From: Fidelibacterota bacterium
GTDB lineage: Bacteria; Pseudomonadota; Alphaproteobacteria; Rhodospirillales; Rhodospirillaceae
Reading direction: 5' to 3'
Length of the DNA stretch: 64,000 bases
NCBI GenBank assembly: GCA_947475295.1
Contig: CANJLF010000003.1
Span: 1 to 64,000, forward strand
The notes under the pieces were generated by a model. It made no database searches. It saw only the letters and a list, made by a program, of their open reading frames with translations, and had not been told where the DNA came from. A program made the position numbers and the translations under genes. This document shows positions 43,341 to 53,389 of the stretch, one piece after another. Positions within the stretch are counted from its first letter, which is position 1. Each line of letters opens with the position of its first letter.

Positions 43341-45128
43341 ATGCGCACGTTCGGTTTCATTGTGCTCGGCATATTCTCTGGCATCGGCCTGTTGACCTTG
43401 GCGATAATTGTCGGCCTCGTGTACCTGGCTGAAAGCTTCGACGGGGTGCGCAAGCCGGTCGCCGCGGTGCCCAGCAAGATCGTGCTGGCGCTGGACCTGG
43501 ATAAGAACTTTGTGGAAGGCCCCGGCGGTCCGCGCTTTGAAAGTTTCTCATTTAAGTCCGCCCCCACGCTGCAGGAAACCGTCATCGCCATTCGCAAGGC
43601 CAAGGACGACGCCCGCGTGGTGGCGATCAAAGCGACCATGAACAATCCCAGCGTCGGCCTCGCGCAAAGCCAGGAGCTGCGCGACGTGATCGCCGAGTTC
43701 CGCGCCGCCGGCAAACCCGCCGAGTTGTTTTCGGAGTCCATGGGCGAAGGCTCCGGTGCGCTGCCGACCTACTACCTGGCCGCGGCCTTCGGCGACATCT
43801 GGGTACAGCCGTCGGGATCGGTCGGGATCGCGGGTATCGGCACCGAGGCCTTCTTCCTGAAGAACTTCCTGGCGCGATTCGGCATCAAGGGCAGCTTCGT
43901 TGCGCGCGGCGAGTACAAAAGCGCGCCGGAGATGTTCACCAACACCGCCATGTCCGAGCCCAACCGCGAAGAGACCCGCGCGCTGCTCGGGTCATGGTTC
44001 GGCCAGATGGTGGATGGCATTGCCGCCGACCGCAAGATGACCGCCGACGCGGTGAAGGCCATCGTCGACCAAGGCCCGCAAATGGCCAAGGAAGCGCTCG
44101 ATAAAGGCCTCATCGACCACCTCGGCTACCGCGATGAATTCGACGACGCCATGAAGAAACAATACCAGGGCGCCCAGGATATGGACCTTGGCCGCTACGC
44201 CCGCCTGCCGGTGCCGGGTGCCGGTGCGGCCACCAAACGCATCGGGGTTATTCACGCGGTCGGCGAGATCGACAGCGGCGGCGAGGATGACAGCCCTTTT
44301 TCCGACCGCACCGGCATTCATTCCACGCCCATGGTCAAAGCCATCCGCAAGGCCGCCGACGACAAGAACATTAGCGCGATCATTCTGCGCGTCGACAGCC
44401 CCGGCGGCTCCTACGTCGCCTCGGACACCATCTGGCGCGAGATCGTGCGCGCCAAGGAAGCCGGCAAGCCGGTGATCGTCAGCATGGGCGATACGGCCGC
44501 GTCCGGTGGCTACTTTATCGCCATGCCGGCGGATCGCATCTTTGCCTCGCCCGCCACCGTCACCGGCTCCATCGGCGTATTCACCGGCAAGATGGTGATC
44601 GGCGACGCCCTGACCAAGCTAGACATCAACCGTGAACGCATTGCCTTCGGCGATTCAACCGGCATGTTCAGCGCGACGACGGACTTCACGCCCAAGGACA
44701 TCGAACGCCTGAACCGCACGCTGGATGCGACATATGCGGATTTCACCGGCAAGGCGGCCCAGGGTCGCGGTAAGACCGTGGAAGAGATCGACAAGGTCGC
44801 GCGCGGCCGGGTTTGGAGCGGCACCGACGCCATTGGCGCAGGGCTGGTGGATGAATTGGGCGGCTTCCTGAAAGCGCTCGACTACACCAAAACCAGAATT
44901 GGCCTTCAAGCCACGGATCGCGTACGCTTGGTGGAGTTCTCCGACAGCCGCGAAGGCTGGTGGGACTTCTTAAAGTATTTCGACGACAGCGACGTACCCG
45001 ATGACGTGGAAGCGTTCTTCCGCACGGCGAGCTGGTTCACCAAGGTATTCGCGCCGCTGATGCGCGAGATGAATGCCGCCGAGGCGCAGGGACCGCAGCT
45101 TTACATGACACCGGTGGGGGCGAAGTAG
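43341..45128 (+). CDS. sppA: Signal peptide peptidase SppA (67K type)
   Basis: The 595-aa membrane-anchored serine protease degrades released signal peptides. One N-terminal helix (~8-30) is followed by two tandem S49 domains. The catalytic Lys lies in the first domain (GEYKSAPEMFT) and the catalytic Ser in the second (DTAASGGYFIAMPAD), as in the E. coli long form. LRVDSPGGSY precedes the Ser. It follows aroC by 52 bp, perhaps with its own promoter. The C-terminal ~60 residues are less conserved. Confidence 0.94.
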   Translation: MRTFGFIVLGIFSGIGLLTLAIIVGLVYLAESFDGVRKPVAAVPSKIVLALDLDKNFVEGPGGPRFESFSFKSAPTLQETVIAIRKAKDDARVVAIKATMNNPSVGLAQSQELRDVIAEFRAAGKPAELFSESMGEGSGALPTYYLAAAFGDIWVQPSGSVGIAGIGTEAFFLKNFLARFGIKGSFVARGEYKSAPEMFTNTAMSEPNREETRALLGSWFGQMVDGIAADRKMTADAVKAIVDQGPQMAKEALDKGLIDHLGYRDEFDDAMKKQYQGAQDMDLGRYARLPVPGAGAATKRIGVIHAVGEIDSGGEDDSPFSDRTGIHSTPMVKAIRKAADDKNISAIILRVDSPGGSYVASDTIWREIVRAKEAGKPVIVSMGDTAASGGYFIAMPADRIFASPATVTGSIGVFTGKMVIGDALTKLDINRERIAFGDSTGMFSATTDFTPKDIERLNRTLDATYADFTGKAAQGRGKTVEEIDKVARGRVWSGTDAIGAGLVDELGGFLKALDYTKTRIGLQATDRVRLVEFSDSREGWWDFLKYFDDSDVPDDVEAFFRTASWFTKVFAPLMREMNAAEAQGPQLYMTPVGAK

Positions 45129-45130
45129 GC

Positions 45131-45874
45131 TTAGTCCCGCGTCGCGCCCATCAAAAACTCCACATTCCCTTCCGGCCCCGTGATGGGGCTTTGCGTCACA
45201 CCGATGACGCGCCAGCCGACTTGTGCGTTCATCCAGGCGGTTATGTCCTCGCAAACCTCAGCATGAAGTGCCGGGTCGCGCACCACGCCCTTGTCGCCGA
45301 CACGGTCTTTGCCGACTTCGAATTGCGGTTTGATGAGCGCGATGAGCCAAGCGCCCGGCGCTGAAAGCGCCATGGCCGCGGGCAAGATCGTTTTTAAGCC
45401 GATGAAGCTCGCGTCACAGACAACCGCGCCGATGGGATCGGGCACCATCGTCTTATCGAGATGCCGCGCATTGGTGCGTTCCAACACCACCACACGGGCA
45501 TCGGTGCGGAGCTTGTGCGCCAGCTGGCCGTAGCCCACATCGACGGCGTAAACCTTGGCCGCGCCGTGGGTGAGCAGCACGTCCGTGAAACCGCCGGTGG
45601 AGGAACCGAGATCGAGGCAGATACGCCCTTTGGGATCGAAAGGAAAATGCGCGAGGCCGTGGGCAAGTTTTAATCCGCCGCGCGAGACCCAGGGATGCTC
45701 GGCGCTTCTGACGTTTACTTCCAGGTCCGCGCTGATTTTAGCACCAGAAGATGTCAGTTTTTGCTCACCGCTGAAGACCACGCCGGCCATGACCAAAGCT
45801 TGCGCCTTGGCCACCGTGTCGGCATGGCCGCGCCCGACCAGCAAGTCATCAAGACGGGTTTTCGGGGATTTCAA
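45131..45874 (-). CDS. tlyA: TlyA family S4-domain rRNA methyltransferase/haemolysin
   Basis: The 247-aa protein has an N-terminal S4 RNA-binding domain (RLDDLLVGRGHADTVAKAQALVMAG, residues ~6-65). An FtsJ-like methyltransferase domain follows (KGRICLDLGSSTGGFTDVLLTHGA and VYAVDVGYGQL; KPQFEVG). In mycobacteria TlyA 2'-O-methylates 16S and 23S rRNA. It lies 6 nt downstream of dxs, with which it is commonly linked in alphaproteobacteria. Confidence 0.94.
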   Translation of the reverse strand: MKSPKTRLDDLLVGRGHADTVAKAQALVMAGVVFSGEQKLTSSGAKISADLEVNVRSAEHPWVSRGGLKLAHGLAHFPFDPKGRICLDLGSSTGGFTDVLLTHGAAKVYAVDVGYGQLAHKLRTDARVVVLERTNARHLDKTMVPDPIGAVVCDASFIGLKTILPAAMALSAPGAWLIALIKPQFEVGKDRVGDKGVVRDPALHAEVCEDITAWMNAQVGWRVIGVTQSPITGPEGNVEFLMGATRD

Positions 45875-45880
45875 GCCGGC

Positions 45881-47839
45881 TCAGGCCCGGACAGGCTTTT
45901 CGCCCGCGCGGTCCACAGTCGCGACCCCTAAGGCCTGCAAGGCCGTGGCGGCAATATTGGGCGCCGTCAGGCCAGCGTGTTGAAGCTGATCTTCGGGCTT
46001 CATGTGTTCGAGGAACTCATCGGGCATGCAGAGTGTGCGGATCTTGAGTCCTTTGTCGAGACGCCCCACCCCGGCGAGATATTGCAATACCGCCGCGCCG
46101 AAACCGCCGCTAGAGCCCTCTTCCACCGTCACCAGCACCTCGTGATTGTCGGCGAGGCGATTGATGAGATCCGCGTCCAGAGGCTTGGCGAAGCGGGCAT
46201 CGGCCACGGTGGTGGATAGTCCGCGCGCCGCGAGGTCATCGGCGGCCTTAAGACATTCGGCCAAGCGCGTACCGAGGCTGAGGAGCGCGATCTTGTTGCC
46301 TTCGCGCACCACGCGGCCTTTGCCGACTTCCAGCGGCGTGCCACGGGCCGGCAGTTCCAGGCCCACGCCCTCGCCGCGCGGATAGCGCAGGGCGATGGGT
46401 CCAGAGTTATGCGCGGCGCAGGTCGCCACCATGTGCATCAATTCCAACTCATCGGCCGCGGCCATGATGGTGAAATTGGGCAAGCAGCCGAGATAGGCAA
46501 GATCAAACGATCCTTGATGGGTTGCCCCGTCGGCGCCGACATAGCCGGCGCGGTCCATGGCGAAGCGCACCGGGAGATTTTGCACAGCGATATCGTGGAC
46601 CACCTGATCGTAGGCGCGCTGCAGGAAGGTCGAATAAATCGCGCAGAAGGGTTTGTAGCCTTCGGTCGCGAGGCCGCCCGCGAAGGTCACGGCATGCTGC
46701 TCGGCGATGCCAACGTCGAAAGTCCGCGTCGGGAACTTCTCACCGAACTTATCGAGGCCCGTGCCGCTGGGCATGGCGGCGGTGATGGCGACAATTTTGT
46801 CGTCGGCGGCGGCTTCAGCCATGAGCGCCTTGGCGAAGACGCCGGTATAAGACGGGGCTTTGGCGACGGCTTTCGCTTGGGTGCCGGAGACAACATCGAA
46901 CTTGGTGACGCCGTGGTATTTGTCGGCGGAGGCTTCGGCGGGCGCGTAGCCCCGGCCCTTCTGCGTCACGACGTGGATGAGGAACGGGCCCTTGGCTTCG
47001 CTGTCGCGCACGTTGCGCAACACCGGAACCAGGTGTTCGATGCGGTGGCCATCGATGGGGCCGACATAGTAGAGGCCTAATTCCTCGAACAATGTTCCAC
47101 CCGTCACCATGCCGCGCGTGTATTCCTCGGCGCGTTTGGCGGCGACTTCGAGCGGCTTCGGAAAGTGCGCCGCGATCTGCTTCAAAGCCTGGCGGATGCC
47201 CATGTAGGACTTGGACGACAAGAGCCGTGAAAGATAGGCGCTCATGGCGCCCACAGGCGGCGCGATCGACATATCGTTGTCGTTGAGGATGACGATCAAA
47301 CGGCTTTTGAGCGCACCCGCATTGTTCATGGCCTCGTAGGCCATGCCGGCGCTCATGCTGCCGTCGCCGATGACGGCGATAACGTGATTGTCGCGGCCGG
47401 CGAAGTCACGCGCCACCGCCATGCCGAGGCCCGCCGAGATGGAGGTCGAGCTATGGCCCGCGCCGAAAGGGTCGTATTCGCTTTCGGTGCGCAGCGTGAA
47501 ACCGGACAGACCATCTTTTTGGCGGATGGTCGACATGCGGTCGCGGCGGCCGGTGAGGATTTTATGGGGATAGCACTGGTGGCCCACGTCCCAGATCAGG
47601 CGGTCGGTGGGCGTCTCGAAAACGTGGTGCAAGGCGACAGTGAGTTCCACGACACCGAGGCCGGCGCCCAGGTGCCCGCCGGTGCGCGACACGCTGTGAA
47701 TGGTTTCGGCGCGCAGTTCGCCGGACAACTGCGTCAATTGCTCGATGCTGAGATTGCGGAGGTCCGAGGGACGCGCGATGCGGTCCAGAAGCGGCGTGTG
47801 CGGGGGCGTGGGCGTGGAGGAATCGGTCGTTGAGGTCAA
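45881..47839 (-). CDS. dxs: 1-deoxy-D-xylulose-5-phosphate synthase
   Basis: The 652-aa thiamine-diphosphate enzyme starts the MEP isoprenoid pathway from pyruvate and glyceraldehyde 3-phosphate. Visible are [39 protein letters not shown], the ThDP motif [18 protein letters not shown], and the catalytic-Glu region [16 protein letters not shown]. The transketolase C-domain is complete. Upstream in the same direction is ispA, so early and later isoprenoid steps are grouped. Confidence 0.97.
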   Translation of the reverse strand: MTSTTDSSTPTPPHTPLLDRIARPSDLRNLSIEQLTQLSGELRAETIHSVSRTGGHLGAGLGVVELTVALHHVFETPTDRLIWDVGHQCYPHKILTGRRDRMSTIRQKDGLSGFTLRTESEYDPFGAGHSSTSISAGLGMAVARDFAGRDNHVIAVIGDGSMSAGMAYEAMNNAGALKSRLIVILNDNDMSIAPPVGAMSAYLSRLLSSKSYMGIRQALKQIAAHFPKPLEVAAKRAEEYTRGMVTGGTLFEELGLYYVGPIDGHRIEHLVPVLRNVRDSEAKGPFLIHVVTQKGRGYAPAEASADKYHGVTKFDVVSGTQAKAVAKAPSYTGVFAKALMAEAAADDKIVAITAAMPSGTGLDKFGEKFPTRTFDVGIAEQHAVTFAGGLATEGYKPFCAIYSTFLQRAYDQVVHDIAVQNLPVRFAMDRAGYVGADGATHQGSFDLAYLGCLPNFTIMAAADELELMHMVATCAAHNSGPIALRYPRGEGVGLELPARGTPLEVGKGRVVREGNKIALLSLGTRLAECLKAADDLAARGLSTTVADARFAKPLDADLINRLADNHEVLVTVEEGSSGGFGAAVLQYLAGVGRLDKGLKIRTLCMPDEFLEHMKPEDQLQHAGLTAPNIAATALQALGVATVDRAGEKPVRA

Positions 47840-47878
47840 GGCGATGGCACCACAGTCGAAGGCTTGAACGCGAATGTA

Positions 47879-48808
47879 TCAGTTGCGGCGCTGCACCGCG
47901 AACATTGCGGCCTGGCGCAGGAGGTCCGCCTTATTTCCGAACGGTACCAAATGATTACAAGCTTGGCGAGCGAGCGCCTGGGCTAGATTTTTAGCACCTT
48001 CCAGGCCGAGCCGGGAGACAAAAGTCGCCTTGCCGGCGGCGGCGTCCTTGCCCGTGGCCTTGCCGGTCTCGGCGGCCGTGGATTCCACGTCCAACACGTC
48101 GTCGGCGATCTGGAAGGCCAAACCCATATCCATGCCGTAATTGCCCAATGTATCGATGCTGCCGGGGACGCTTTCCCCCAATACCGCACCCATACGGCAG
48201 GCGACGGCGATGATGCAGCCGGTCTTGAGGTTTTGGAGGCGTTTGAGGCCCGCGTCGTCCAGATTAAGGCCGGCGGCCATGAGGTCGATCATCTGGCCGC
48301 CAACCATGCCGGCGGCGCCGGAGGCCCGGGCCAGCTCGGCCACCAGCTTGGCGCGCACCGCGCCGTCGGGATGGGTGGCGGGATCGGCCAGCACGGCGAA
48401 GGCTTCCGTCAGCAGCGCATCGCCCGCAAGGATCGCCGTGGCTTCGTCGAACTTCTTGTGGACCGTGGGACGGCCGCGGCGCAGGTCATCGTCGTCCATG
48501 GCCGGCAGATCGTCGTGCACCAGCGAATAGCAGTGCACCATCTCGACGGCGGCGGCGGCGCGCAAAGATCGCGCGCGCGGTACGTTGAACAAGTCAGCCG
48601 CGGCGACGGCGAGGAACGGACGCAGGCGTTTGCCGCCGTCGAGAGCGGCGTAGCGCATGGCCTCGGTCACGCGGCCTTCGGGACCGGGAACCGGCGCCAG
48701 CAGTTGATCCAGTGTGGAATTGGTGGCGGCGGCGATGGCGATCAGCTCGGCCTTAAAGGCCGCCAAGTCGTCGGACGCGGACTTGCTTTGCGCGGCAGCA
48801 TTACTCAC
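47879..48808 (-). CDS. ispA: Polyprenyl synthetase (farnesyl diphosphate synthase)
   Basis: The 309-aa all-helical prenyltransferase extends DMAPP with IPP to farnesyl diphosphate. The first aspartate-rich motif is in HDDLPAMDDDDLRRGRPTVH and the second in FQIADDVLDVE. GGKRLRPFL binds IPP, and the region before the first motif fits the FPP-length class. It overlaps xseB by 8 nt upstream and precedes dxs by 39 nt. Confidence 0.95.
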   Translation of the reverse strand: MSNAAAQSKSASDDLAAFKAELIAIAAATNSTLDQLLAPVPGPEGRVTEAMRYAALDGGKRLRPFLAVAAADLFNVPRARSLRAAAAVEMVHCYSLVHDDLPAMDDDDLRRGRPTVHKKFDEATAILAGDALLTEAFAVLADPATHPDGAVRAKLVAELARASGAAGMVGGQMIDLMAAGLNLDDAGLKRLQNLKTGCIIAVACRMGAVLGESVPGSIDTLGNYGMDMGLAFQIADDVLDVESTAAETGKATGKDAAAGKATFVSRLGLEGAKNLAQALARQACNHLVPFGNKADLLRQAAMFAVQRRN

Positions 48809-49055
48809 GATCGACCGGCTCCAGCCCCAAATTCTTTCCGCTGCCGGTGATCTTCTCGACCTTGGCGCGGGCGTCGGCCAGCTTGCTCTCGCAATGCTTC
48901 TTCAGCGCCGCGCCGCGCTCATAGGCTTTCACGGCGTCGTCGAGCTTGACCTGGCCGCTTTCCAGATCGCGCACGATCTTTTCCAATTCCTTCATGGCTT
49001 CTTCGAAGCCCAAAGAGGAAATACCCGCGGCAATATCGTCAGGAGCTTTAGCCAT
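48801..49055 (-). CDS. xseB: Exodeoxyribonuclease VII small subunit
   Basis: The 84-aa protein has the compact helical XseB domain: LGFEEAMKELEKIVRDLESGQVKLDDAVKAYERGAALKKHCESKL. It forms exonuclease VII with XseA, which is not in this window. It begins one base after the stop of the deacetylase-family gene and overlaps ispA by 8 nt. This xseB-ispA-dxs order is common in proteobacteria. Confidence 0.95.
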   Translation of the reverse strand: MAKAPDDIAAGISSLGFEEAMKELEKIVRDLESGQVKLDDAVKAYERGAALKKHCESKLADARAKVEKITGSGKNLGLEPVDRE

Positions 49056-49985
49056 TCAGTGATCCTTCAGGGTCTCAACATGGGCGGTCACACAGTCCGC
49101 CAATGCATCCAGGTTGTAGCCGCCTTCGAGCACCGACACCACCCGTCCGCCGCAAAGGCTTCGGGCCGCATCCATGATGGCCGCCGTCGCCCAAGCAAAG
49201 TCGGTTTCGGTCAGTCCCAACTGCCCCAGGGGGTCGTCCTTATGGGCGTCGAATCCGGCGGAAATAATAACAAAATCCGGCTTAAATGTGGTCAGGCCCG
49301 GGAGGATTTCGTCCCGGAGGCCGCCCCGAAATACGTCACCCCGGTCGCCGGCCGCAAGGGGCACATTGACGATGTTGTTATGGCCGCCCCGTTCCCGGCG
49401 CGACCCGGTCCCCGGGTAAAACGGATACTGGTGGGTGGAAGCGTAGAAGGCCTCGGCATCGTCCCAGAACATTTCCTGGGTGCCGTTGCCGTGATGGACG
49501 TCGAAATCGATCACCGCCACGCGGCGATGGCCATGGGCCGCACGGGCATGCAAAGCGCCGACGGCGGCATTGTTGACCAGGCAAAACCCCATGGGCCGCG
49601 TCGACTCCGCGTGGTGGCCGGGCGGGCGCACGGCGCAGAAGGCGTTGTCGGCGGTCCCCGTGGCGACGGCATTGACCGCGCGCACGGCGGCCCCGGCGGC
49701 CCGCATCATGGCTTCCGCCGAGCCAGGCGAGACCACGGTATCGCCGTCGAGGTGGCGTAGGCCTTGGGTTGGGATGGCGGCAAGAATATCGCCGACATAT
49801 TCGCCGGGATGGGCGCGGGCGATTTCATCCGCCGTGGCGCGCGGCGCCTCTTCGCGCACGAAACCCGACAGAGAAGACTGCTCAAGCGCCTTCAAGACGC
49901 TGCGCAGGCGGTCAGGGCTTTCCGGATGATAGGGCCCGGTGTCGTGGGTGAGATAACTCTCGTGGCTAAGGATGAGCGTGGTCAT
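49056..49985 (-). CDS. Histone-deacetylase-fold (acetoin utilisation/acetylpolyamine amidohydrolase) protein
   Basis: The 309-aa zinc hydrolase of the arginase/deacetylase fold has its active-site residues in RPPGHHAE (His pair), IDFDVHHGNGTQEMF (Asp-His zinc ligands), SAGFDAHKDDPLG (Asp) and LEGGYN. Substrates in bacteria include acetylated polyamines or proteins; none is indicated here. It overlaps the MBL hydrolase by 4 nt at its start and abuts xseB at its end. Confidence 0.93.
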   Translation of the reverse strand: MTTLILSHESYLTHDTGPYHPESPDRLRSVLKALEQSSLSGFVREEAPRATADEIARAHPGEYVGDILAAIPTQGLRHLDGDTVVSPGSAEAMMRAAGAAVRAVNAVATGTADNAFCAVRPPGHHAESTRPMGFCLVNNAAVGALHARAAHGHRRVAVIDFDVHHGNGTQEMFWDDAEAFYASTHQYPFYPGTGSRRERGGHNNIVNVPLAAGDRGDVFRGGLRDEILPGLTTFKPDFVIISAGFDAHKDDPLGQLGLTETDFAWATAAIMDAARSLCGGRVVSVLEGGYNLDALADCVTAHVETLKDH

Positions 49986-51034
49986 GATGGATGATAGCGG
50001 TCGATGCCCCCGGGGGATTCGTCGCGCGCAAGCACGCCCGTGGACATAAGATAATTCAGGTGGGCCAAAGTTTCACCCAAAGCGAACGCCATCTGATGCG
50101 GATCGAGTTCGCGCTTAAACATGGCTTTCATGACTTCACCCGCCGTCGCGCCGTTTACGCAAGCTAGGCGCGCGACCTCAAGTCGGTCGCGATGATGGGC
50201 GATGAGTTGATCGATGCGCTCATGCAGACCGTAGAACGGCATTTTGTGCGACGGCAGTACCAGCGTATCGGCGGGCAGCGCGCGGAACCGCATTAGACTT
50301 TCGAGAAAGAGCTTTAGCGGATTGCTTTCGGGCTGGGAGTCACGCACGCTGACATTGGGCGAAATGCCGGGCAGCACCTGATCGCCCGAGATCAGAACGC
50401 CGGGAACATAGAGGGCGGCCAGATGCGGCGAATGCCCCTCGCCCACAACAATGCGCCAGAAATGGCCGCCGGCTTGGACGGACTTCGCGGTATCGAGCAC
50501 GGTGAATGTCGCGGGCAGCGGCCAGAGACGTCCTTTGTAGCCATCGCCGCGCGCGCCGATATAGGTCGGCAGGGCCGATTCCAATCCGGCGCGGATATAA
50601 AGCTTCGAGGCCAACGACACGGCGGTTTCGCGTGTCATGGCCATATTAAAGCGCGCGGCCTCGATCTCGGGCGCGGTGATCCACAAAGGAATATTGAGCT
50701 TCGCGACCAGCCATCCGGCGAGCCCGAGATGGTCCGGATGAAAATGCGTGCAGAGCAGGCGCTTCACCGGCTTGGCCTTCAGGGGCCCCTCAAAAATCTC
50801 GGTCCACAGCCGGCGCGTATCGTCGGTACTGATGCCGGTGTCCACCAGCGTCCAGCCGTCGCCGTCGTCGAGCACCCATAAATTGATGTGATTGAGCGCG
50901 AAGGGCAGCGGCATGCGCAACCACTTCACACCCGGCGCCACATCCATGAGCGTGCCCGGCGCGGGCGCTTCGGCGAAGGGAAAGCGCAGCGCGTCGTTGT
51001 CGCGATTATGAGGCTTCGGCGGGTGGACGTTCAT
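49982..51034 (-). CDS. MBL-fold metallo-hydrolase (LACTB2-like)
   Basis: The 350-aa hydrolase has the metal motif CTHFHPDHLGLAGWL (HxHxDH) at about residues 95-108. Later ligands lie in VVGEGHSPHLAALY and SGDQVLPGISPNV. A C-terminal winged-helix-like extension (VARLACVNGATAGEVMKAMF) follows, the layout of the LACTB2/glyoxalase II-related subgroup. Relatives cleave RNA or thioesters, and the substrate is not determinable here. It is the first gene of the minus-strand group reaching tlyA. Confidence 0.9.
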   Translation of the reverse strand: MNVHPPKPHNRDNDALRFPFAEAPAPGTLMDVAPGVKWLRMPLPFALNHINLWVLDDGDGWTLVDTGISTDDTRRLWTEIFEGPLKAKPVKRLLCTHFHPDHLGLAGWLVAKLNIPLWITAPEIEAARFNMAMTRETAVSLASKLYIRAGLESALPTYIGARGDGYKGRLWPLPATFTVLDTAKSVQAGGHFWRIVVGEGHSPHLAALYVPGVLISGDQVLPGISPNVSVRDSQPESNPLKLFLESLMRFRALPADTLVLPSHKMPFYGLHERIDQLIAHHRDRLEVARLACVNGATAGEVMKAMFKRELDPHQMAFALGETLAHLNYLMSTGVLARDESPGGIDRYHPS

Positions 51035-51115
51035 GGGCCCTGGGTGTCACAGAATGGTAGTGTTGTCCACAATAGCAGATAGGGTAGCTTATGCGCGATC
51101 CGGCAGGAGATAAGC

Positions 51116-52021
51116 TTGCAAGCTGACGTGCGTTTAGGCGTCGATCTCGGCGGCACCAAGATTGAGATTCTGGCGCTGGACCGCAGGGGCGCGGAACGTT
51201 TTCGCCACCGCGTAGCCACACCTGTGGGCGATTATGACGCCACTGTTCGCGCCATTGCGGACTTGGTTGCCGCCGCCGATGCCACCACACAAAGTCTGGC
51301 TACTATCGGTGTCGGCATACCCGGAACGATCTCGCCCGCCACTGGTCTTATCAAGAACGCCAATTCCGTTTGCCTGATCGGCTACGCCCTGGACCGCGAT
51401 CTGGCCGACGCCATTGGACGTCCGGTACGCCTGGCCAACGACGCCGACTGTTTCGCATTGTCCGAGGCCATGGATGGCGCGGGCGCTGACGATCCAATTG
51501 TTTTCGGCGCCATTCTTGGCACCGGCGCGGGCAGCGGACTGGTCGTCAACAAGCAGCTGGTGCGCGGACCCAACGCCATCACCGGCGAGTGGGGACATAA
51601 TCCCCTGCCCTGGCCGCGCGCCGACGAACTGCCGGGCCCGCAATGCTATTGCGGCCTTAAGGGCTGCAACGAGACCTTCATTTCGGGCACCGGCCTCAGT
51701 TTGGATTTCGCCGCGGCGACAGGCGAGAGCATTCCGGCGACGGAGATCGCGGCGCGCAGCGAAGCCGGCGACGGCCCTGCCCGCGCGTCGATGGCGCGTT
51801 ACATCGACCGGCTTGCGCGCGCCACCGCAACCATCATCAACGTCATCGATCCGCATGTGATTGTGTTGGGCGGCGGCTTGTCGAAGATCGCGCGGCTGTA
51901 CACCGAAGTGCCGCGCCTGTGGCCGACGTATGTGTTTTCGGACACGGTTGTCACGAAGCTGGCGCCGCCGCGACACGGCGACGCCGGTGGTGTCCGCGGC
52001 GCGGCATGGTTGTGGCCTTAA
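51116..52021 (+). CDS. ROK family sugar kinase (fructokinase/NAGK-like)
   Basis: The 301-aa kinase has the ATP-binding LGVDLGGTKIEILALD at the start and GAILGTGAGSGLVVN. The ROK signature GEWGHNPLPW carries the general-base region, and the zinc motif is CYCGLKGCNETFISG. It phosphorylates a hexose such as fructose, mannose or N-acetylglucosamine. The TTG start is chosen because AGGAGA lies 5 nt before it; a GTG four codons later is the alternative. It is divergent from the MBL hydrolase across 81 bp. Confidence 0.92.
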   Translation: MQADVRLGVDLGGTKIEILALDRRGAERFRHRVATPVGDYDATVRAIADLVAAADATTQSLATIGVGIPGTISPATGLIKNANSVCLIGYALDRDLADAIGRPVRLANDADCFALSEAMDGAGADDPIVFGAILGTGAGSGLVVNKQLVRGPNAITGEWGHNPLPWPRADELPGPQCYCGLKGCNETFISGTGLSLDFAAATGESIPATEIAARSEAGDGPARASMARYIDRLARATATIINVIDPHVIVLGGGLSKIARLYTEVPRLWPTYVFSDTVVTKLAPPRHGDAGGVRGAAWLWP

Positions 52022-52031
52022 ACGCCGCCGA

Positions 52032-52907
52032 TCAACAGGGCGGTTTCGCGACGGCTTCGACGCGCACCGGCGTAAAGGACAGCGTGAAGCCGCCGAAGTC
52101 CTGCAGCATCGAGCGCGTGATGCCACTGCCCAAAATATTCTGCGTGATTTCGTACTCGGGCGTGGCCTGCGACGACGATGCTGGAAAATACGCGAGGCCA
52201 ACGGGCCAGTACTGGCCCCCCGTCATGGTTCCGGAATCGCCTTTCACCGCCAAGACACCGCCCTCATGGGGCGGCGCGATGGTTGCTGTAACCCACAGCG
52301 GACCTTGATCGAAGGAACCGTCGATCACCATCTTGCTGACGAACTTCTCCCGGGCCGCGGCGCTTTTCAGCAGCGCCAGCGTATGAGCGGTGGACAGCAA
52401 TGTTCCGCGCGGCAGATCAAATGTCTGGACTTCGCCGTCGTCATAGTTGGCGGTGCCGGTCCCGTCGTCCTTGAAATGGATGTCGCCATGATAGGCCTTG
52501 GCGATGGTGCCGTTCTCGACGACTTGAAAGCGGAAGGTCGACGACTTTCCGTCCTTGGCTTCCCAGGCGGCGTAGCGCTGTTCGACTTGATTCTCGTTGC
52601 CGTTGGCGAACGACAGGCTCAGCGACAGGTCGGTTTCGATGGTATAGCCGTCGCAGCGATCAGTCAGGGTATAGGTCATGGTGCCCGAGGCGGCACGCAC
52701 GCCGTCGCTCTCACTGATTTTGCTGAGTGCCATGGTGTAGACCGCGCGATGAGACAAAAGGCTCGCAGCACCAGCCGGATCAACTAGCTTCGCGCCTTGT
52801 GCGCTCGAGACCGCCGGCCCCGCGGCTATTGCCCCTGCAGAACTGAGCAGCCACCCGGCTGCCGCCAATGCGGCGATCCGCCGCACGTTCGACCCGCGCC
52901 CCACCAT
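52032..52907 (-). CDS. eipB: Cell-envelope integrity protein EipB (DUF1849)
   Basis: The 291-aa periplasmic protein has a signal sequence (VRRIAALAAAGWLLSSAGAIAA). The DUF1849 beta-spiral follows: LLSHRAVYTMALSKI, a DRCDGYTIETDLSLSLSF strand with the first conserved Cys, VTATIAPPHEGGVLAVKGDSG, and a terminal cysteine (VAKPPC). In Brucella EipB these two cysteines form a disulfide and the protein supports envelope stability. The frame extends 24 codons upstream; this ATG is preferred because the signal peptide then begins promptly. It converges with the ROK kinase. Confidence 0.9.
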   Translation of the reverse strand: MVGRGSNVRRIAALAAAGWLLSSAGAIAAGPAVSSAQGAKLVDPAGAASLLSHRAVYTMALSKISESDGVRAASGTMTYTLTDRCDGYTIETDLSLSLSFANGNENQVEQRYAAWEAKDGKSSTFRFQVVENGTIAKAYHGDIHFKDDGTGTANYDDGEVQTFDLPRGTLLSTAHTLALLKSAAAREKFVSKMVIDGSFDQGPLWVTATIAPPHEGGVLAVKGDSGTMTGGQYWPVGLAYFPASSSQATPEYEITQNILGSGITRSMLQDFGGFTLSFTPVRVEAVAKPPC

Positions 52908-53389
52908 ATAAAAAAATCCGCCCCAAAACATTGAACCGGCGGCCAGCTTATCACCTCGTGATAAATCTATGACAGGCATAGGCTGCGTCTAAATCATGGC
53001 TTCATTGTCACGGGAAAAACCGCAGGCGGAGTCGCGATAAGTTGTTTTGACTGGAAACCTCTCAATCGCCATTTGGCATTTTCGGACAACTTCACCAATC
53101 GCGCGCATCGGGAATTCGGTGTGCGCCCAAAAGTTGAATAAATTGAAGGGGATGGCCCTTGAATAGCTGGGGTCATCTTTGTATAAGGGGCGTCATATCA
53201 ATGAGTTATTCAAGTCCCTTGGGATAAACCATGCCATGCGCCATGAGCGTGCGTAACCCAAAGTTACGACTAAAACGAGAATTCTCACCGCCAGTTGAAG
53301 CTTGGCCAGGGACGCCAACGTGAAACTGTTGACCCTCGGGGTCATGGCCAACAGAATGCCGCCCCTTGGGGGATCTAGGAGACGTCGAG
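52908..53389. other. Gene-free stretch between eipB and the GGDEF gene
   Basis: There is no convincing ORF in 482 bp, apart from a possible upstream extension of eipB. It holds an 8-bp inverted repeat CTTGAATA (53158-53165)/TATTCAAG (53207-53214) that encloses two GGGG-(C/G)TCAT-like segments. The promoters of the two divergent genes must lie here; I cannot assign them. Confidence 0.5.

Noticed and set aside
48714-49760. Plus-strand open frame of 348 codons over ispA, xseB and the deacetylase gene
   Set aside because: It is antisense to three real genes and crosses their boundaries.
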